Source: Epiperipatus broadwayi
Lineage: Eukaryota; Onychophora; Udeonychophora; Euonychophora; Peripatidae
DNA: 64,000 bases
Assembly: GCA_028023455.1 (NCBI GenBank)
Contig: JAQFVV010006272.1
Coordinates: 4,951,217 to 5,015,216, forward strand
Reading direction: 5' to 3'
Position numbers and translations under genes: made by a program. The notes beneath the pieces were generated by a model, which had not been told where the DNA came from, made no database searches, and was given only the letters and a program-made list of their open reading frames with translations. Shown here piece after piece: positions 36,710 to 48,713 of the stretch (position 1 is its first letter; each line of letters opens with the position of its first letter).

Positions 36710-37508
36710 GAGATGTGCTGCGACTTCTCCTTATACAGAGTCAGGAATCTCTGACCAACTATGCCCAGAGAAACCTGTTAACCACTTTGACTTCCCTTTC
36801 CATTCCCCACTCCAAGTTTTCCCATATTCTTCTCTACCCTGCTCCATCCCATTTCCACAACATAATCTTTGCCAACTCCATGGCCTTTATATCTAAGCCC
36901 CCTTATCTTTTCCCAAACCCAGCATAAAAACCAATAAGTCACTAACTGTAGCATCACTTTGTTTATATTTATTCTGCCACAACTTCATTATTTGTAACCT
37001 TTCTGCTTTCAGACATTTACATTCAATTAACAGATGCCTAATATTTTATATGCCTTCCTTACACAACTTGCAGACTAAATCACCCATATTTTTCCGTTTG
37101 TGTGTATTTGCTAAAGATCCCGTTCGAGCCTTAAACAATAAATTACTTTCCTTGTTATTATCATAAATTAACTCACACTCAATATTCTGTTTACTTCTAT
37201 AAATATTTAAACTCTTTTTACTCTCCACATTAGCTCTCCATCTCTCCAACTTCCTATTTTTATTAATGAATCTATTCTTCTATTCCATTCCTTAACATTA
37301 TAACACTATATTCTTCTATCCCATTCCTTAACACTATAACACTCAACAATTTTCCTGACACAATCAACCCACCTTTTGTATAAGTATACTGACATAAATT
37401 TTTTATCCAAATCTTCTGCATACTGCATTGCCTTTCTCATCCATCTTGTTGCCTGCCTTTTACTCATAATCCAATTAAATATTATTTTGGTTATTCTTTT
37501 ATTATCCA
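36710..37508 (-). pseudogene. 5'-truncated LINE copy (3' end only)
   Basis: This repeats the 3' portion of the adjacent longer LINE. The C-terminal frames 37306-37509 (AEDLDKKFMSVYLYKRW) and 37046-37249 (KKSLNIYRSKQNI, then VCKLCKEGI) match 38022-38210 and 37639-38043. The 3' untranslated stretch at 36710-36900 matches 37511-37700. It has frameshifts and a 35-bp local duplication at about 37271-37345. Either one LINE inserted exactly at the end of a truncated one, or the 3' part was tandemly duplicated. Confidence 0.8.
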
Positions 37509-37638
37509 TGTGATGTGATGCATTGTAACTTCACCTTATATGGAATCAGGAATCTCTCAGCAACTATGCCCAGAGAATACCTGTTAGCCACTTTGAACCT
37601 CTTTCCATTCCCAACCCCAAGTTTTCCCATATTGTTTT

Positions 37639-40600
37639 CTATCCTGCTTCACCCCATTTCCACAACATAATCTTTGTCAACTCTATGGCTTTTAGATCCA
37701 AAACCCCCTTATCTTTTCCCAAACCCAGCATAAAAACCAATAAGCCACTTTCTATATAATCACTTTGTTCATATTCATTCTTCCACAACTTCATTATTTG
37801 TATCCTTTCTGCTTTCAGGCATTTATGTTCAATTAACAGATGCCTAATATTTTCTATACCTTCCTTACACAGCTTGCAGACTAAATCACCCATATTTCTC
37901 CATTTACATATATATTCCCTTCTTGCTAAAGATCCCGTTCGAGCCTTAAACAGTAAAGTACTTTCCTTGCTATTATCATAAATTAACTCGCATCCAATAT
38001 TCTGTTTACTTCTATAGATATTTAAACTCTTTTTGCTCTCCATCTCTCCAACTTCCTATTCTTTATTAACGCATCTATTCTTCTATCCCATTCCTTAACA
38101 TTAAAACACTCAACAATTTTCCTAACGCAATCATCCCACCTTTTGTATAAGTATACTGACATAAATTCTTTATCTAAATCTTCTGCATAACACATTACTT
38201 TTTGCCCCATCTTATTTCCTGCCCTTTATTCATAACCCAATTAAATACTATTTTGGCTATTCTTTTATTATCCATAAACTGTAATCTACTGAACATTTTC
38301 ATTTTGCTTTTTGCATCTCTAATATAAAAACTTGACCATCTTGTTTCTCCTTGAATTGTCCCCTTTGCCATCCACACTTCTGTACCTAATGCATGTCTTC
38401 CTACTTCTCTTTGTACTTTTTCTAAATAATCTAATACCCCTTTACTAACACATAATGCATCATTACCATATGTTAACCATGCTACTGCCAATTCCATGCA
38501 ACTCTAGCTACATCATATTTGTTATAGGAGAACACTGTTAATTTCTTTATCAATCCCTTTCTTTTCTTTGCTTCATTTATCAATTTTTTCTCCCATTCAT
38601 CCAAGTAATTTTTCTGATTACTCAAGATGATTCCCAAATAACTATATCTATTCACCATACTTAACTTTATATCCCCCAATAAGAAATCTTTATCTTCTCT
38701 TTCTTCAGTATTTACCATCATTATATTTGATTTTTCTTCACTAAATTTAATCCCATATCTTTACCTACCCTTGCACATGTCCTCGGCATAACTTCCATAT
38801 CTTCTCTTCTTTCTGCACACAAAAAGACATCATCCGCAAAAAAAGACCCGACAATGTATATACTCCCTTGCCATCTACTAACGGTATCTCTATCCCACTT
38901 CCTAGTCTTTCTATTGCTCTCTCTCCATTTCACTCAAATACAACAAAAACAAAATAGGTGACATAGGGTATCCTTGCCTTAGTCCCATCCCATTTTTAAC
39001 TTTAACTGATTCTATATCCCTTAATTGATATGTATAGTAATTATTTTCATATAATTCCTTAATAACATCCACTAACGCTTCATCCATTCCCAGATTTGCT
39101 AAACTTATCCATAATCTATTTCTATTCCCTCTATCATATGCCTTCTCTATATCTATAAAACTCATATATAACTGTCTACCAGAATTCCTACTCATATCCA
39201 TAAGTTGTGTAACTACAAATAAACTATCTCCTATATGCCTATCTGACCTAAAACCTCCTTGCATTTCTCCCACTACATTATTTTCTTCCATCCATTTTGC
39301 AACCCTTCCAGCCACCATATACTTTATATAAAACTGATGTTACCGCTATCGGTCTATAATTATTTAACTTTCTATGATCCTTACCTTTTCCTTTAAATAA
39401 TCATCTTACTCTCGTATTACTCCAACTACCCAGAAAAAACTCTCTTCTGTCCCATCTTATTAAAACATGATAATAACTTTATTTTTGTCCTATGCCCTAA
39501 ATTCATTACCATCTCTGCTGCCCATCCATCTAAATCTCTTCCATACCACTTCTCAATTTCTTCCCTGCCTCATTCAGTTCATTTTCTGTAAACCTAATAT
39601 CCCCATTACTATATGCTTTCATATTTCCTATCCCTCTGTCCTTCACATCTAACATCTTTTCTATATCCATTATATAACTATTCAATATTCTCTCTAATTC
39701 TTCTCTAGAGCTACACTCTATTCCCTCCTCATCCAGTAATACTATCTCTCTCCCCCCTAAATTTCTTCTTTTAATGTAATTCCAAAATTTTATATTGCCA
39801 TCTCTTCCATTTTTATTAATATCATCCAATAATTTACTATTTAGTTTCATTCTCTCTCTATAATTATCTATTTTAGCTAACTTCTTTTCTAAGTACTTTT
39901 CCCATTTAGCATTAATATCTTTTTCACTTTCTTTGTTCTTAATAGCACACTTATATTCTCTGCATGCTTTTCCCCTCTCTTTTACACTTTTACTAACTCT
40001 CATTTTTTTATTACTTTTATTCTTCTGAATATTCTCATCTAAAACCCTATTTGCCACTTTTTCTATTTCATCACACCAGTCCTCATACTCATTTCCAAAC
40101 CAACTCTTCCATGGTTTCTTCAAATTGTATTTTATACTCTTCCAACTTATTCTTATCATTCACTCTCTATCCACATCTTTCACTATTGTTTCTAATTTTA
40201 TTTCTATTCTCCCGCACATTACTAACTATTTCAGTTACAAAGAAATTATGATCACTATTACACACTCTCTCTTCTTTATCAAACACCTTAATTTTCCATA
40301 CTTTATTCATTCCCTCTTTCTCTAACAATACATAATCTATTGTGTGGGATATATTATTTCTAGACCATGTGTATCATCCCTCGTAAATATTTGATAAGTT
40401 TCCAATGCTCAAATTTACTCTCTGACAAATTTTCTTCAAAAGCTGTCCATTCTTATTATCTACATCATCATTTGTTGAATATACCCATTCATATCTTCTA
40501 TAACCATTATTCTCTTACCCTTTTCTTTAAAACTTTGTATATCCTTAACTAGGCACTTATATATGCTATTGTTCCATTCCATTATAGTTTGACTATCTCC

Positions 40601-41146
40601 AATAGCTATATAAATTATAGCCTCCATCCATTCTTGTCTTCCCAACCTTATTTCAAACCATAAATGTTCTTGGCATTTAACAGTATTTAAATATTTTTTG
40701 ATATAACACCTATACCACCACCCTTTTTTCTTTCTCTTTTCTATTTATACCCTACCATACCAAATCTTCCAAAATAGGTTCTTCTTCTTCTCTTAGATGT
40801 GTTTCCACTACTGCTAAATACCTCAAGCTCTTCATTTTCAATTGCTTTGTTTAATTCCTGCCACTTTTCTGGTCTCCTACTACCTTGCATATTCAAATAC
40901 CCAATTTTAACAATTTTTTCTTTCCTAACTACTCTTTTATAAAATTTTTTTGATTCTTTCTTCTCCATTATGTTTATAAATAGCTTGCTTACCATTAATT
41001 TTACAGACCCATTCCCTCTCCACAACTACATTTATATCTAAATCAACTACCCTTTCTTTATTCCTTATATCCCATCCATTCTTCTTCTTTCTAATAACAC
41101 TGCAATTTAAAATCCCACCCCCCTTTACAAGTTTCCCGAACTTCAT
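37639..41146 (-). pseudogene. LINE ORF2: APE endonuclease and reverse transcriptase
   Basis: It starts MKFGKLVKGGG at the ATGA overlap and is broken by frameshifts near 41000, 40740, 40450, 39500, 38930 and 38500. Endonuclease: KIGYLNMQGSRRPEKWQEL (about 40900), VIEDMNGYI in place of the usual GD.N (about 40500), SHTIDYVLLEKEG and NSDHNFF (40360-40250). Linker 40159-39530: FWNYIKRR. RT: GEMQGGFRSDRH, SFIDIEKAYDRGNR (motif A), GMGLRQGYPMSPILFLLYLS (motif B), FADDVFLCAE (catalytic motif C, about 38840), and a YSYLGI thumb motif. C-terminus: VCKLCKEGIENIRHLLIEH, a Cys-Cys-His-His-type motif of possible nucleic-acid binding. The enzyme would nick the target and prime cDNA synthesis there. It is inactive in this copy. 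Confidence 0.88.
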
Positions 41147-41800
41147 TCTTTATAAATCAGACTCCCTAAAACTTCATTTCCTTGTTTTCCTAAGTGCAAC
41201 CCATCTTTACTATATAATTCCCTCTTCCCAATAAAAAAATCCCACACATCCACAAATGTAATATCATTTCTCTCAAACAATTCTTTCAATCTCTCATTTA
41301 TAGAACATGCCCTATCTAACATATCCCTTTTATCAAATCTTGGTAATAATCCAATTACTCCTACTCTTCCTTTAACCATACTCAAATTCCTAATCAATTC
41401 TATGTGCTCATCCATTACTCTCTCTGATGACTCTGATAAATTATTAGTCCCTACCATAACATATACATCTCTATTCCCTTGCTTCTTTACTTTATCTGTA
41501 ACATCCCTAATTCTAGCTCCCAGCAAACATTCTCTTACATACCTGTTTCTATTTTTCCTTACAATTATATCTCCACATTCTCTTATTAATGAATCATCTA
41601 TCAATACTGTCTCATAATCTACTTTCTCTGCTTCATTCACAACCTTCTCTACCACCTTCTAGACTTCCTTATCTACTTCTTCCTTATCATTCCTACTCAA
41701 TAATTCCTTTATCTGCTCACACTTTGTCTCTAACTATTTTAATTTTGCTTCTACATCCTTACCTCTTCCTCTATCTTACTTATTTTTTTTGACACTTTTA
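41143..41800 (-). pseudogene. LINE ORF1: coiled coil plus SGNH/GDSL-like esterase
   Basis: The upstream part (about 41800-41656) is a Lys/Glu coiled coil (ETKCEQIKELLSRNDKEEVD) with two in-frame TAGs, both of which could be mutated CAG. The rest, 41655-41143, is open. It shows LIDDSLIREC (block I, the catalytic Ser after Asp; the family usually has GDS), VMVGTNNL (block III, Asn), then FVDVWDFFIGKRELYSKDGL and HLGKQG (block V, DGLH with the catalytic Asp and His). Such esterase domains occur in ORF1 of CR1/L2-type LINEs, where a lipid or membrane role has been proposed. The ORF stops at TGA within ATGA, overlapping the ORF2 start. Confidence 0.8.
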
Positions 41801-41830
41801 TTATTAGCAGCTCCCTCTTCCTATTTTTAT

Positions 41831-42118
41831 ATAACTAAATTTTTTCAAAAATTTATTTTTATTCTTTATTTTATTCTTATTACTCTTTAAATACTTAACT
41901 CTAACTTAATATCTTTTATATTTTTTTGCATTATTATTATTCATTTTACTAACAATCAATATTTATAATTTATTCAATCAATAATTTATATATTTTTTTT
42001 AATCTATATTATTTTAGATACATTTTTTTAACCTCACCTTTTATATCTCCTAACTTCAACTATTAAATTCAAATTTTAAAAATTTACCATTATACTTTTA
42101 GTATCTCCCCCCCCCCCT
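41831..42118 (-). repeat. R repeat, copy 2 (upstream of LINE)
   Basis: Same direction as copy 1, so the LINE is flanked by direct R repeats like an LTR-type arrangement. On the minus strand it begins beside a G run (the C run at about 42103-42116) and leads straight into the LINE 5' end. Confidence 0.75.
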
Positions 42119-42124
42119 CTTTAA

Positions 42125-42400
42125 ATTTTACACTTATATTATTATTTAATCTATAATATTATTATTTGAATTTAACAGTTGAAGTTAGGAGATATAAAAG
42201 ATGAGTTTTTAAAAATGTGTTTAAAATAATAATATTATAGATTAAATTATATTATAAATTATTGAATGAATAAATTATAAATATTGATTGTTAGTAAAAT
42301 GAATAATAATAATGTAAAATATAAAAGATATTAAGTTAGAGTAATAAGAATAAAATAAATAGAATAAAAATAAAAAATATTAAAAAATTTAGTTATATAA
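42125..42400 (+). repeat. R repeat, copy 3 (inverted)
   Basis: Forms a palindrome with copy 2, centred near 42120-42140. It is followed by a few tens of bases matching the LINE 5' end (TTAGTTATATAAAAATAGG), after which R starts again. The pair 3-4 therefore looks like R-LINE-R with the LINE deleted. Confidence 0.7.
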
Positions 42401-42424
42401 AAATAGGGGAATTTCTAATAATAT

Positions 42425-42785
42425 AAGTGCAAAATTTAAAGAGGGAAGGTGCTAAAAGTATAATGGTAAAATTTTTAACATTTGAATTTAACATTGAAGT
42501 TAGGAGATATAAAAGGTATTTAAAATAATAATATTATATATTAAAATAGATTATAAATTATTGAATGAATAAATTATAAATAGTAAAATGAATAATAATG
42601 TAAAATATAAAAGATATTAAATTAGAGTTAAATATTATAAGAATAAAATAAAGAATAAAAATGGCATATATATATATATAGGAAATTTTTTAATTAATAA
42701 ATATAGAATGTAAAAAAAGGGTAAAAAATAAATAATAATAATGTAAAATATAAAAGATATTATAAGATGTATATATAGAAAGTAA
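42425..42785 (+). repeat. R repeat, copy 4 (inverted)
   Basis: Reverse complement of 36355-36705, including GAAGTTAGGAGATATAAAAG and the 3' GATGTATATATAGAA tract. Stops at the H repeat boundary. Confidence 0.75.
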
Positions 42786-42789
42786 ATTA

Positions 42790-42955
42790 TACGTTAATAT
42801 AATATACCATATACATCTTAAATGACACTCTACAATGCAGTTTAACATGATTTATTTTATTTCCTTACAGTTTCAACTGTCCAGCAGTCATCATCAGAGA
42901 TACAACATTTAAACATATACAATTAATACCTATCTATACTGTATGTATATGACTT
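42790..42955 (-). repeat. H repeat, type B, left copy
   Basis: Reverse complement of 47382-47530. The minus strand holds CTGATGATGACTGCTGGACA then GTTGAAAC (42897-42870). GACTG and CAGTT form a 5-bp stem around a CTGGA loop, set between CUGAUGA and GAAAC. Confidence 0.75.
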
Positions 42956-44243
42956 ACTTCAAATACATGGATATATTATTTAATTAAAAAAAAAATTTCT
43001 TTTATATATATAGATTTATATGTGTATTTATTATATATAATTTATAAATACTTAATAGATAAGCAGTTGTAAAAAGAACAGGTAATAATATTTAATATGG
43101 ATTTTTTATATTTTATTAAATAAGGTGTTGAAATTATTTAACTATATTTTATTAAACAAAGTAGATCAGAAAGAAAGTGTAAAATAAGGCGATCAGATTA
43201 GTAGATAAAAGAAATGTGCACGTGCAAAAGAGTGTGAAAGAATAAGAATGTCTGTATAAACACCAAAACACTTTTACACCTATTTCTAATGACTAGAGAT
43301 TGCCAGCTTTATTGTTTGTGTTATCTGTGTCTAAGATTATTTTTATAAAGGGGGTGTTTTGATGTAATAAAACTTGATTATTAATTTTTTTGTAGAATCG
43401 CGATAGAACATCGACTTGTGAGGCTTTAATTTTTGTCTTGAGATAAGAGATTTGCAGGTGGTCATTTGCTTTGATTAAAATTCGCAATAAAAACGAATGA
43501 AACAATATTTAGAGGGCAGTTCAATTTTTGTTTGGGAGAGTGTTATGGGAGAGTGATTTAACAATATGTAGTTTTAAAAGGTCAGTCATTAATATTACTA
43601 AGATCAGTCAGGTTTTTTTTTCACTATTTAGTGGGCAGTCAATTTTTTCAATGTTATTGAAGGAGAGATGTGGCAGTCAGTTTTTTTTAATGTTGGGAAA
43701 AAGAGAATGAGCGAATTGATTTTTTTTTCACTCTTTTTGGGAATTGAGGAAAAAAAATGACTCTTGTTTTAAAGTCAGTATAGACGAAGATGTGCATATA
43801 TATAAGCAATTCCCAGCAAGATTAAGATAAAGTAGGAAAAATGGAACAAAATTGAATTTATTAGAAGTTATTAACAATTCTATGAAATGATATTAATATA
43901 TTTTGCTGTGTATAATACAATGAATTTGCATTGCTAAAACCATTGTTTCTGTTTCCTGGAATAATACAGAATGTGTTAGCTCACTGATCTGTCTATGGAC
44001 TCATATACCAGTCAAATAATAACCAAAAAAATGATAGAGTTTGAAGCCAACCACACAAGCTATTTGAAATGCTTCTTTTCAGGCTCCTGGCCTATTTTAG
44101 GCTCATTACCTTTGGATGGAGGGAGAAGGGGAAAGAAGAGGAAAAGAAAAGTGTATAAAGGCCTTATAACTAGGTTTGATTAAGCTATCAACCAAATTTT
44201 TGTTAGAATTTTCCTCATAGTCAACTAGAGTGTCTAAAATGAT

Positions 44244-44480
44244 TTTTTTTTAAAATGGGAGAAACAAGCATACCAGTTCATACTTATCTAAAAGTATTTG
44301 AAATAACTCTTTTTGAAATGGTAGAAGGAAGCCAGTCAACAAATTCAGCGTTATCAAAAGTATCAACAATAAATAATTTTAAAATTGAAGAAATAAGCAA
44401 GTCGTTTATCTTAAAAGTATCTGCAAGAACTTTTTTTTTAAAATGGAGCAAAGACAAGCAGTCTGAAAATTCAAACTCAG
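44244..44480. repeat. Imperfect tandem repeat, about 60-68 bp x 4
   Basis: Units start with a T run and AAAATGG, contain an AAGCAGTC-like word, and end TTATCTAAAAGTATC-like. Four diverged units follow one another; the plus-strand frame at 44255-44491 crosses them and so has an internally repetitive translation. Confidence 0.6.
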
Positions 44481-46017
44481 GACATTTATAAGAAGTGAAA
44501 GTAATCGGTTAACTATGAACTTTCCTTAGCAGATCTTTTATTATTGCTTATTAAAAGTAAACCTTAATTTATTGGTCAAAGCATTATTTTTTTTTCTTTT
44601 GATACAGAAACATTAAATGCTTGTTTATCGATGGTTATTCTCAATATCACATAACATAACACAAACACAATTTAAATCTTTAAACTTAAATTTTCATTAT
44701 TTTTTTTTATTATTTTTTTATATTATATATTGTAATATTGAAATGTTTTTTTTAATTGTTCTTCAGTTGTTATGATAATGAGCAACCTATAAATATATGC
44801 ATTTATAATGTTTTTGTTTTGTTTTATCTTGTTGCATATTAAAATTGGTATAATGTATTTTATTTTATTTTACTAAAAGGTTGCAAGAATATTTTTTATA
44901 TATGTAATTTATGTATTAATCTCTAATATAGGGGTATACATTTTAAACATATATGTTAACATTACCGAATGTGTGCATGTGTAACTGCTTATACAAACAC
45001 GTGAAAAGAATAGGTTATACATAATTAGTTTAAATATGAGAAATTATAAAGCAAGGCTTACATATGAATGGAAGTGAAATAAAACACAAGTTATATATGA
45101 AATTTATTTTATGATATAATAAGTTAGGAAAGTCTTAAGTAAACATTCCATGAAATATATTTTTTTAAATGTCATTTTAAGCCAGCTTATTTTAAAATAT
45201 CCAAAAATGACAAACTTATATATTAAATTTATTTGGTTGTGCTTATATAAATTTTTGTATTAGTTTTGTATTGAATTAATGTAATAATAAGCCATTTATC
45301 TAATTAGTAAATTTGATTTTAAAGAAAGAAAGAGTAATAGTATTAATAAAATATAATTATATATCTTAATTGGTTTTCGAGTTCTTATTAAAAATATTGT
45401 TGTATTTTTCTTGTCTTGATTCTATTGTTTTAAATGATCATCATCATCATCGCTCGCAGATATTAAGAATCATCAGCATTCGCAAATATTAAGCGTTCGC
45501 AAAATGTTAAGTAAACTAGAATGTTGATTTATCTTTAAGTATTTAGGGATTAAGCTTGATAATAACCAAATTTTAATAATTATAGTTCAATAATAGAAAG
45601 CTAAAATTATGCTGTGTCCATGAGTTTTGATCATCCTCATCAAAGATGGATATCGTATTATTGATTTAAAACACTGTTTCAAATAATACTGTACATGAGT
45701 CACGATCACCATCATCATTAATAAATTATAATCATTAAATCTAATGTTTAACATAATTAATATATTTAGTAAATAAGGATTTGTAGAAAGTTGAATATCA
45801 TGCATAGAGATTCATGATGATCAGTCATCATCACTAGTATTATTAAATCCTGGTTTTAACTATAAAAGTATTTTAGTAAATAAACATAAACTTATATAAA
45901 TGCTAGTGAATGTAATAATTAAATCCCAGTTTGAAATGGGATGATTTTAAAAAGTGCTTATGAGTTTATAAAGATAAATGTATTGTTGTGAGTTTATTAA
46001 TAAGCTATGGCTGGTAT

Positions 46018-46092
46018 CATCATCACTATTATCATCATTATTATTATTATGATATTATTACCATCATCATTATTATCATCATTATTACCTTT
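46018..46092. repeat. (ATC/ATT)n microsatellite
   Basis: Mixed ATC, ATT and ATG triplets, interrupted by TATTACC. Confidence 0.85.
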
Positions 46093-47381
46093 ATATTGTG
46101 ATAAATAATCTAGTTAAATGGCCATCAATATCAATAATGGTCTTCAAGATGCTTCTTTAGAAGCCATTAATAGGATTATACTTGTCTGTTCATCAATATA
46201 CGTAAAATGCTATAAGAGTTTTGATCTCTATAAATTTTGGTGATATAGGGGATCTTAAAATGATTTTATTGACATGAGTAAAATATAAGAGTGTCATTTT
46301 TTTCATTAGTCATCCAAGTCATGTGTGATAAAAATGTACTGAATGAGTTTGAAGTCAGTACACTCTAAACAGATATTTATCTAGATTTAAAACAATCTAG
46401 TGGCGCTCGTGGGAAAACACATGTACTTAGCTAAACTGAATAAAGAGTGTTTAATCCCTTTCCAACTTAATGATATTAAGTTTATATGATAATTTTATAT
46501 GTTGTTATAAATAGCACCAGTGTGTGTGTATGACCATGAATGGTCTTATATAGTTGGAAAGAAGAATAGGAAGGATTCTTTGTTAAAAGAACCTAGTATT
46601 GGAGATAAGCGAAATGCACTCCAGGGATCTCACAGTGGGTAATTTTATTCAGTTGCTATATTTAATATTATTTTATTTGATGACAATGGTCAGTATGTTT
46701 TATTGTTTAAATGACTTCCCCAATATCTAAATATTTTAAATCTTTAATGATGATATTTTAATTTTCATTGTTGTTATTTTAAGTATTGAGTAATGAGATA
46801 ATTTATTTATTTCATTATTAGCGTGACAGAATTAATGTTTAGGATAGTTGCAAGAATGTTATATTTAATTAATTAGAAATAGACACCCAAATAGAGCATG
46901 ATATGCATATATTCTTATTTATATGTTAGCGTCATCCTTATTTAATTATAAATTGTATTTTAGCTAACACAGTGAATTCATTTATCATTTAATTTTACTT
47001 GGTTACAAATGATGAACTGCTGGAGCATATCATATATCCTGTTTAGTGTTTAGTTATTAAATTATAGCAACTATCATTTTTATCACTCGTCAATATATAT
47101 ATTTATAATCGGTTACAAAATAGCAGCCTTTATCATCATTACAGTAATTTTCTTACTGTTACAAAGTTTTCTTACTGTTCAAATAAATGACAGATTATAA
47201 GCATAATAAATATATATTTTAATAATTAATAATTTCGTCTATATTTTTATTTACTGTTACAATACATATATCAATATATATATATATACACATACATATG
47301 CAAATATACATATTCATATTATATGCATATTTATATATATGTGTGTATATATATATTGGTATATATATATAGATAGGTATT

Positions 47382-47530
47382 AATTGTATATTAATTGTTT
47401 ATGTTTAAATGTTGTAGCTCTGATGATGACTGCTGGATAGTTGAAACTGTAAGGAAATAAAATAAATCATATGTTAAACTGCATTGTAGAATGTCATTTA
47501 AGGTGTATATGGTGTATTAAATTATATATA
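47382..47530 (+). repeat. H repeat, type B, right copy
   Basis: Carries CTGATGA at 47420-47426 and GAAAC at 47443-47447, enclosing GACTG-CTGGA-TAGTT. Relative to the left copy a C is now T, which keeps the pair as G-U. Next to it lies the type-A copy in the same direction. Confidence 0.75.
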
Positions 47531-47563
47531 ATTCAGTAATGCAAATAAGAAGTGGAAGAAAAT

Positions 47564-47729
47564 TTTAAATTATATGTTCATGTATATTTATATTTATATT
47601 CATATATTTGCATTATGTTGTAGTTCTGAAGAAGATTGCTGGGGCAATCGAAACTGTAAAAGAGGGTGGTAAATAAAGCATTATGTAATAGTAGTAAAGA
47701 GCATGAATGATTTAGTATTATATGGTAAT
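47564..47729 (+). repeat. H repeat, type A, right copy
   Basis: CTGAAGAA at 47626-47633, a perfect 6-bp stem GATTGC/GCAATC (47634-47639 and 47644-47649) with TGGG loop, then GAAAC (47650-47654). Followed by AAATAAAGCATTATGTA, an AATAAA-type end. Inverted partner at 36191-36348. Confidence 0.78.
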
Positions 47730-47743
47730 ATATTTACATATAT

Positions 47744-47875
47744 ATGAAAATAAAGTCTTATTTGAGATATACCATGTATTATATTTTTGTTTCAATTTTC
47801 AATGTTTCAATAATGGTCATTGTCAAGACTAAGATTTCAATAAAGAATTGTTATGTCTTAAGATTTTATTTTCAT
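47744..47875. repeat. Short inverted-repeat element
   Basis: Arms ATGAAAATAAAGTCTTA (47744-47760) and its complement with one mismatch (47859-47875) enclose about 98 bp. Possibly a small MITE. Confidence 0.45.
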
Positions 47876-48713
47876 CCTATAACCATGTAAATATATCTTT
47901 AGTGTAAGTCTTGTTAAATCTATACTCCCTTAAACTTATTTACTCTTTACAATAATATTAATTCTAAGAGATGATATCTATGGATCTAACTTCCGTCTGA
48001 CAACTCAAATTTAATTCGGTGAAGTGGTCTTATAGATCTGACCCCAAATATATAAAATCATTAATAAACATTATATAATAGATATAGTATATATATATAT
48101 AATCATACAAACTAACAATGTAAGTAAATGAATTTGTACTACAAATAAAAACTAACATCAAAATATATCTCATGGTAATTAATGTGAGGATCAAATCATT
48201 TACAAGACGATTTCACTTATATTTAAAATAATACTCAATCTATTCATTTGAAATTAGAGTGATTACAATGCTGATGTCTTTTTTCCTTTTTTGATAGTGG
48301 ATATCTATTCTAGTACTTGAACATTTCACTTATCAAAAAACTTTCACATTCAATGTATTTAAAATTACTTTTGTATTCACAGGTTAGTTTTAAAACATTA
48401 TGTGACATAAAACCTTTTTTTTTTTTCATTTTCTAAATAGAACTTTTAGTTGTTTAATACATATATATAAAAGGAGTCACTTTACTTTTAAATAAACATT
48501 TTAAAAAAGAAAACTTTAAATTAATTCTACAAAAGAAGAAGATGAAGTTAATTTTGTTTTCCACATTCTTTAAACATGACTACAAAAAAATAATAAACTT
48601 ATACAAATTAAATGGCCATTTCCACTACATCTTTTAACTCTGTTGAAAATGAGAATCCAAGAACATTTGTTTCCTTTCTTATCAATCAATTAAATAATTT
48701 ATAATATATATTC

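Larger units (their letters stand above)
37511..41830 (-). mobile_element. Non-LTR retrotransposon (LINE) with SGNH-esterase ORF1 and EN-RT ORF2
   Basis: Reading leftwards: coiled coil, SGNH/GDSL-like esterase (ORF1), an ATGA overlap, APE-type endonuclease, a charged linker, reverse transcriptase, and a C-terminal Cys/His motif, then the 3' end near 37511. Gene order and domains are those of APE-bearing LINEs. An esterase in ORF1 is known in CR1/L2-related elements, so the CR1 group is most likely. The RT motif with RQG in place of PQG makes the clade uncertain. Stops and frameshifts throughout make it inactive. It lies between two same-direction R repeats. Confidence 0.85.
42956..47381. other. 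Interior between type-B H repeats, no gene recognised
   Basis: 4.4 kb bounded by inverted H repeats, so it may be the body of one element. It holds imperfect repeats of GGCAGTCARTTTTTT-type at 43505-43700, a 4-copy tandem repeat at 44244-44480, short CGCAAATATTAAG repeats at about 45450-45510, and an ATC/ATT microsatellite at 46018-46092. Frames of 60-78 codons at 43528, 43995, 44255 (plus) and 43293 (minus) show no known domain. Confidence 0.5.

Noticed and set aside
39467-41792. Several plus-strand frames of 60-71 codons over the LINE
   Set aside because: Antisense shadows of LINE ORF1 and ORF2.
43995-44491. Two plus-strand frames (62 and 78 codons) as genes
   Set aside because: Short, no domain, the second crosses a diverged tandem repeat.
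36191-47729. Fully functional hammerhead ribozyme in H repeats
   Set aside because: Core words and a stem are present, but I could not find the third helix or a clear cleavage site, and there is an extra base next to the stem. Kept only as hammerhead-like.
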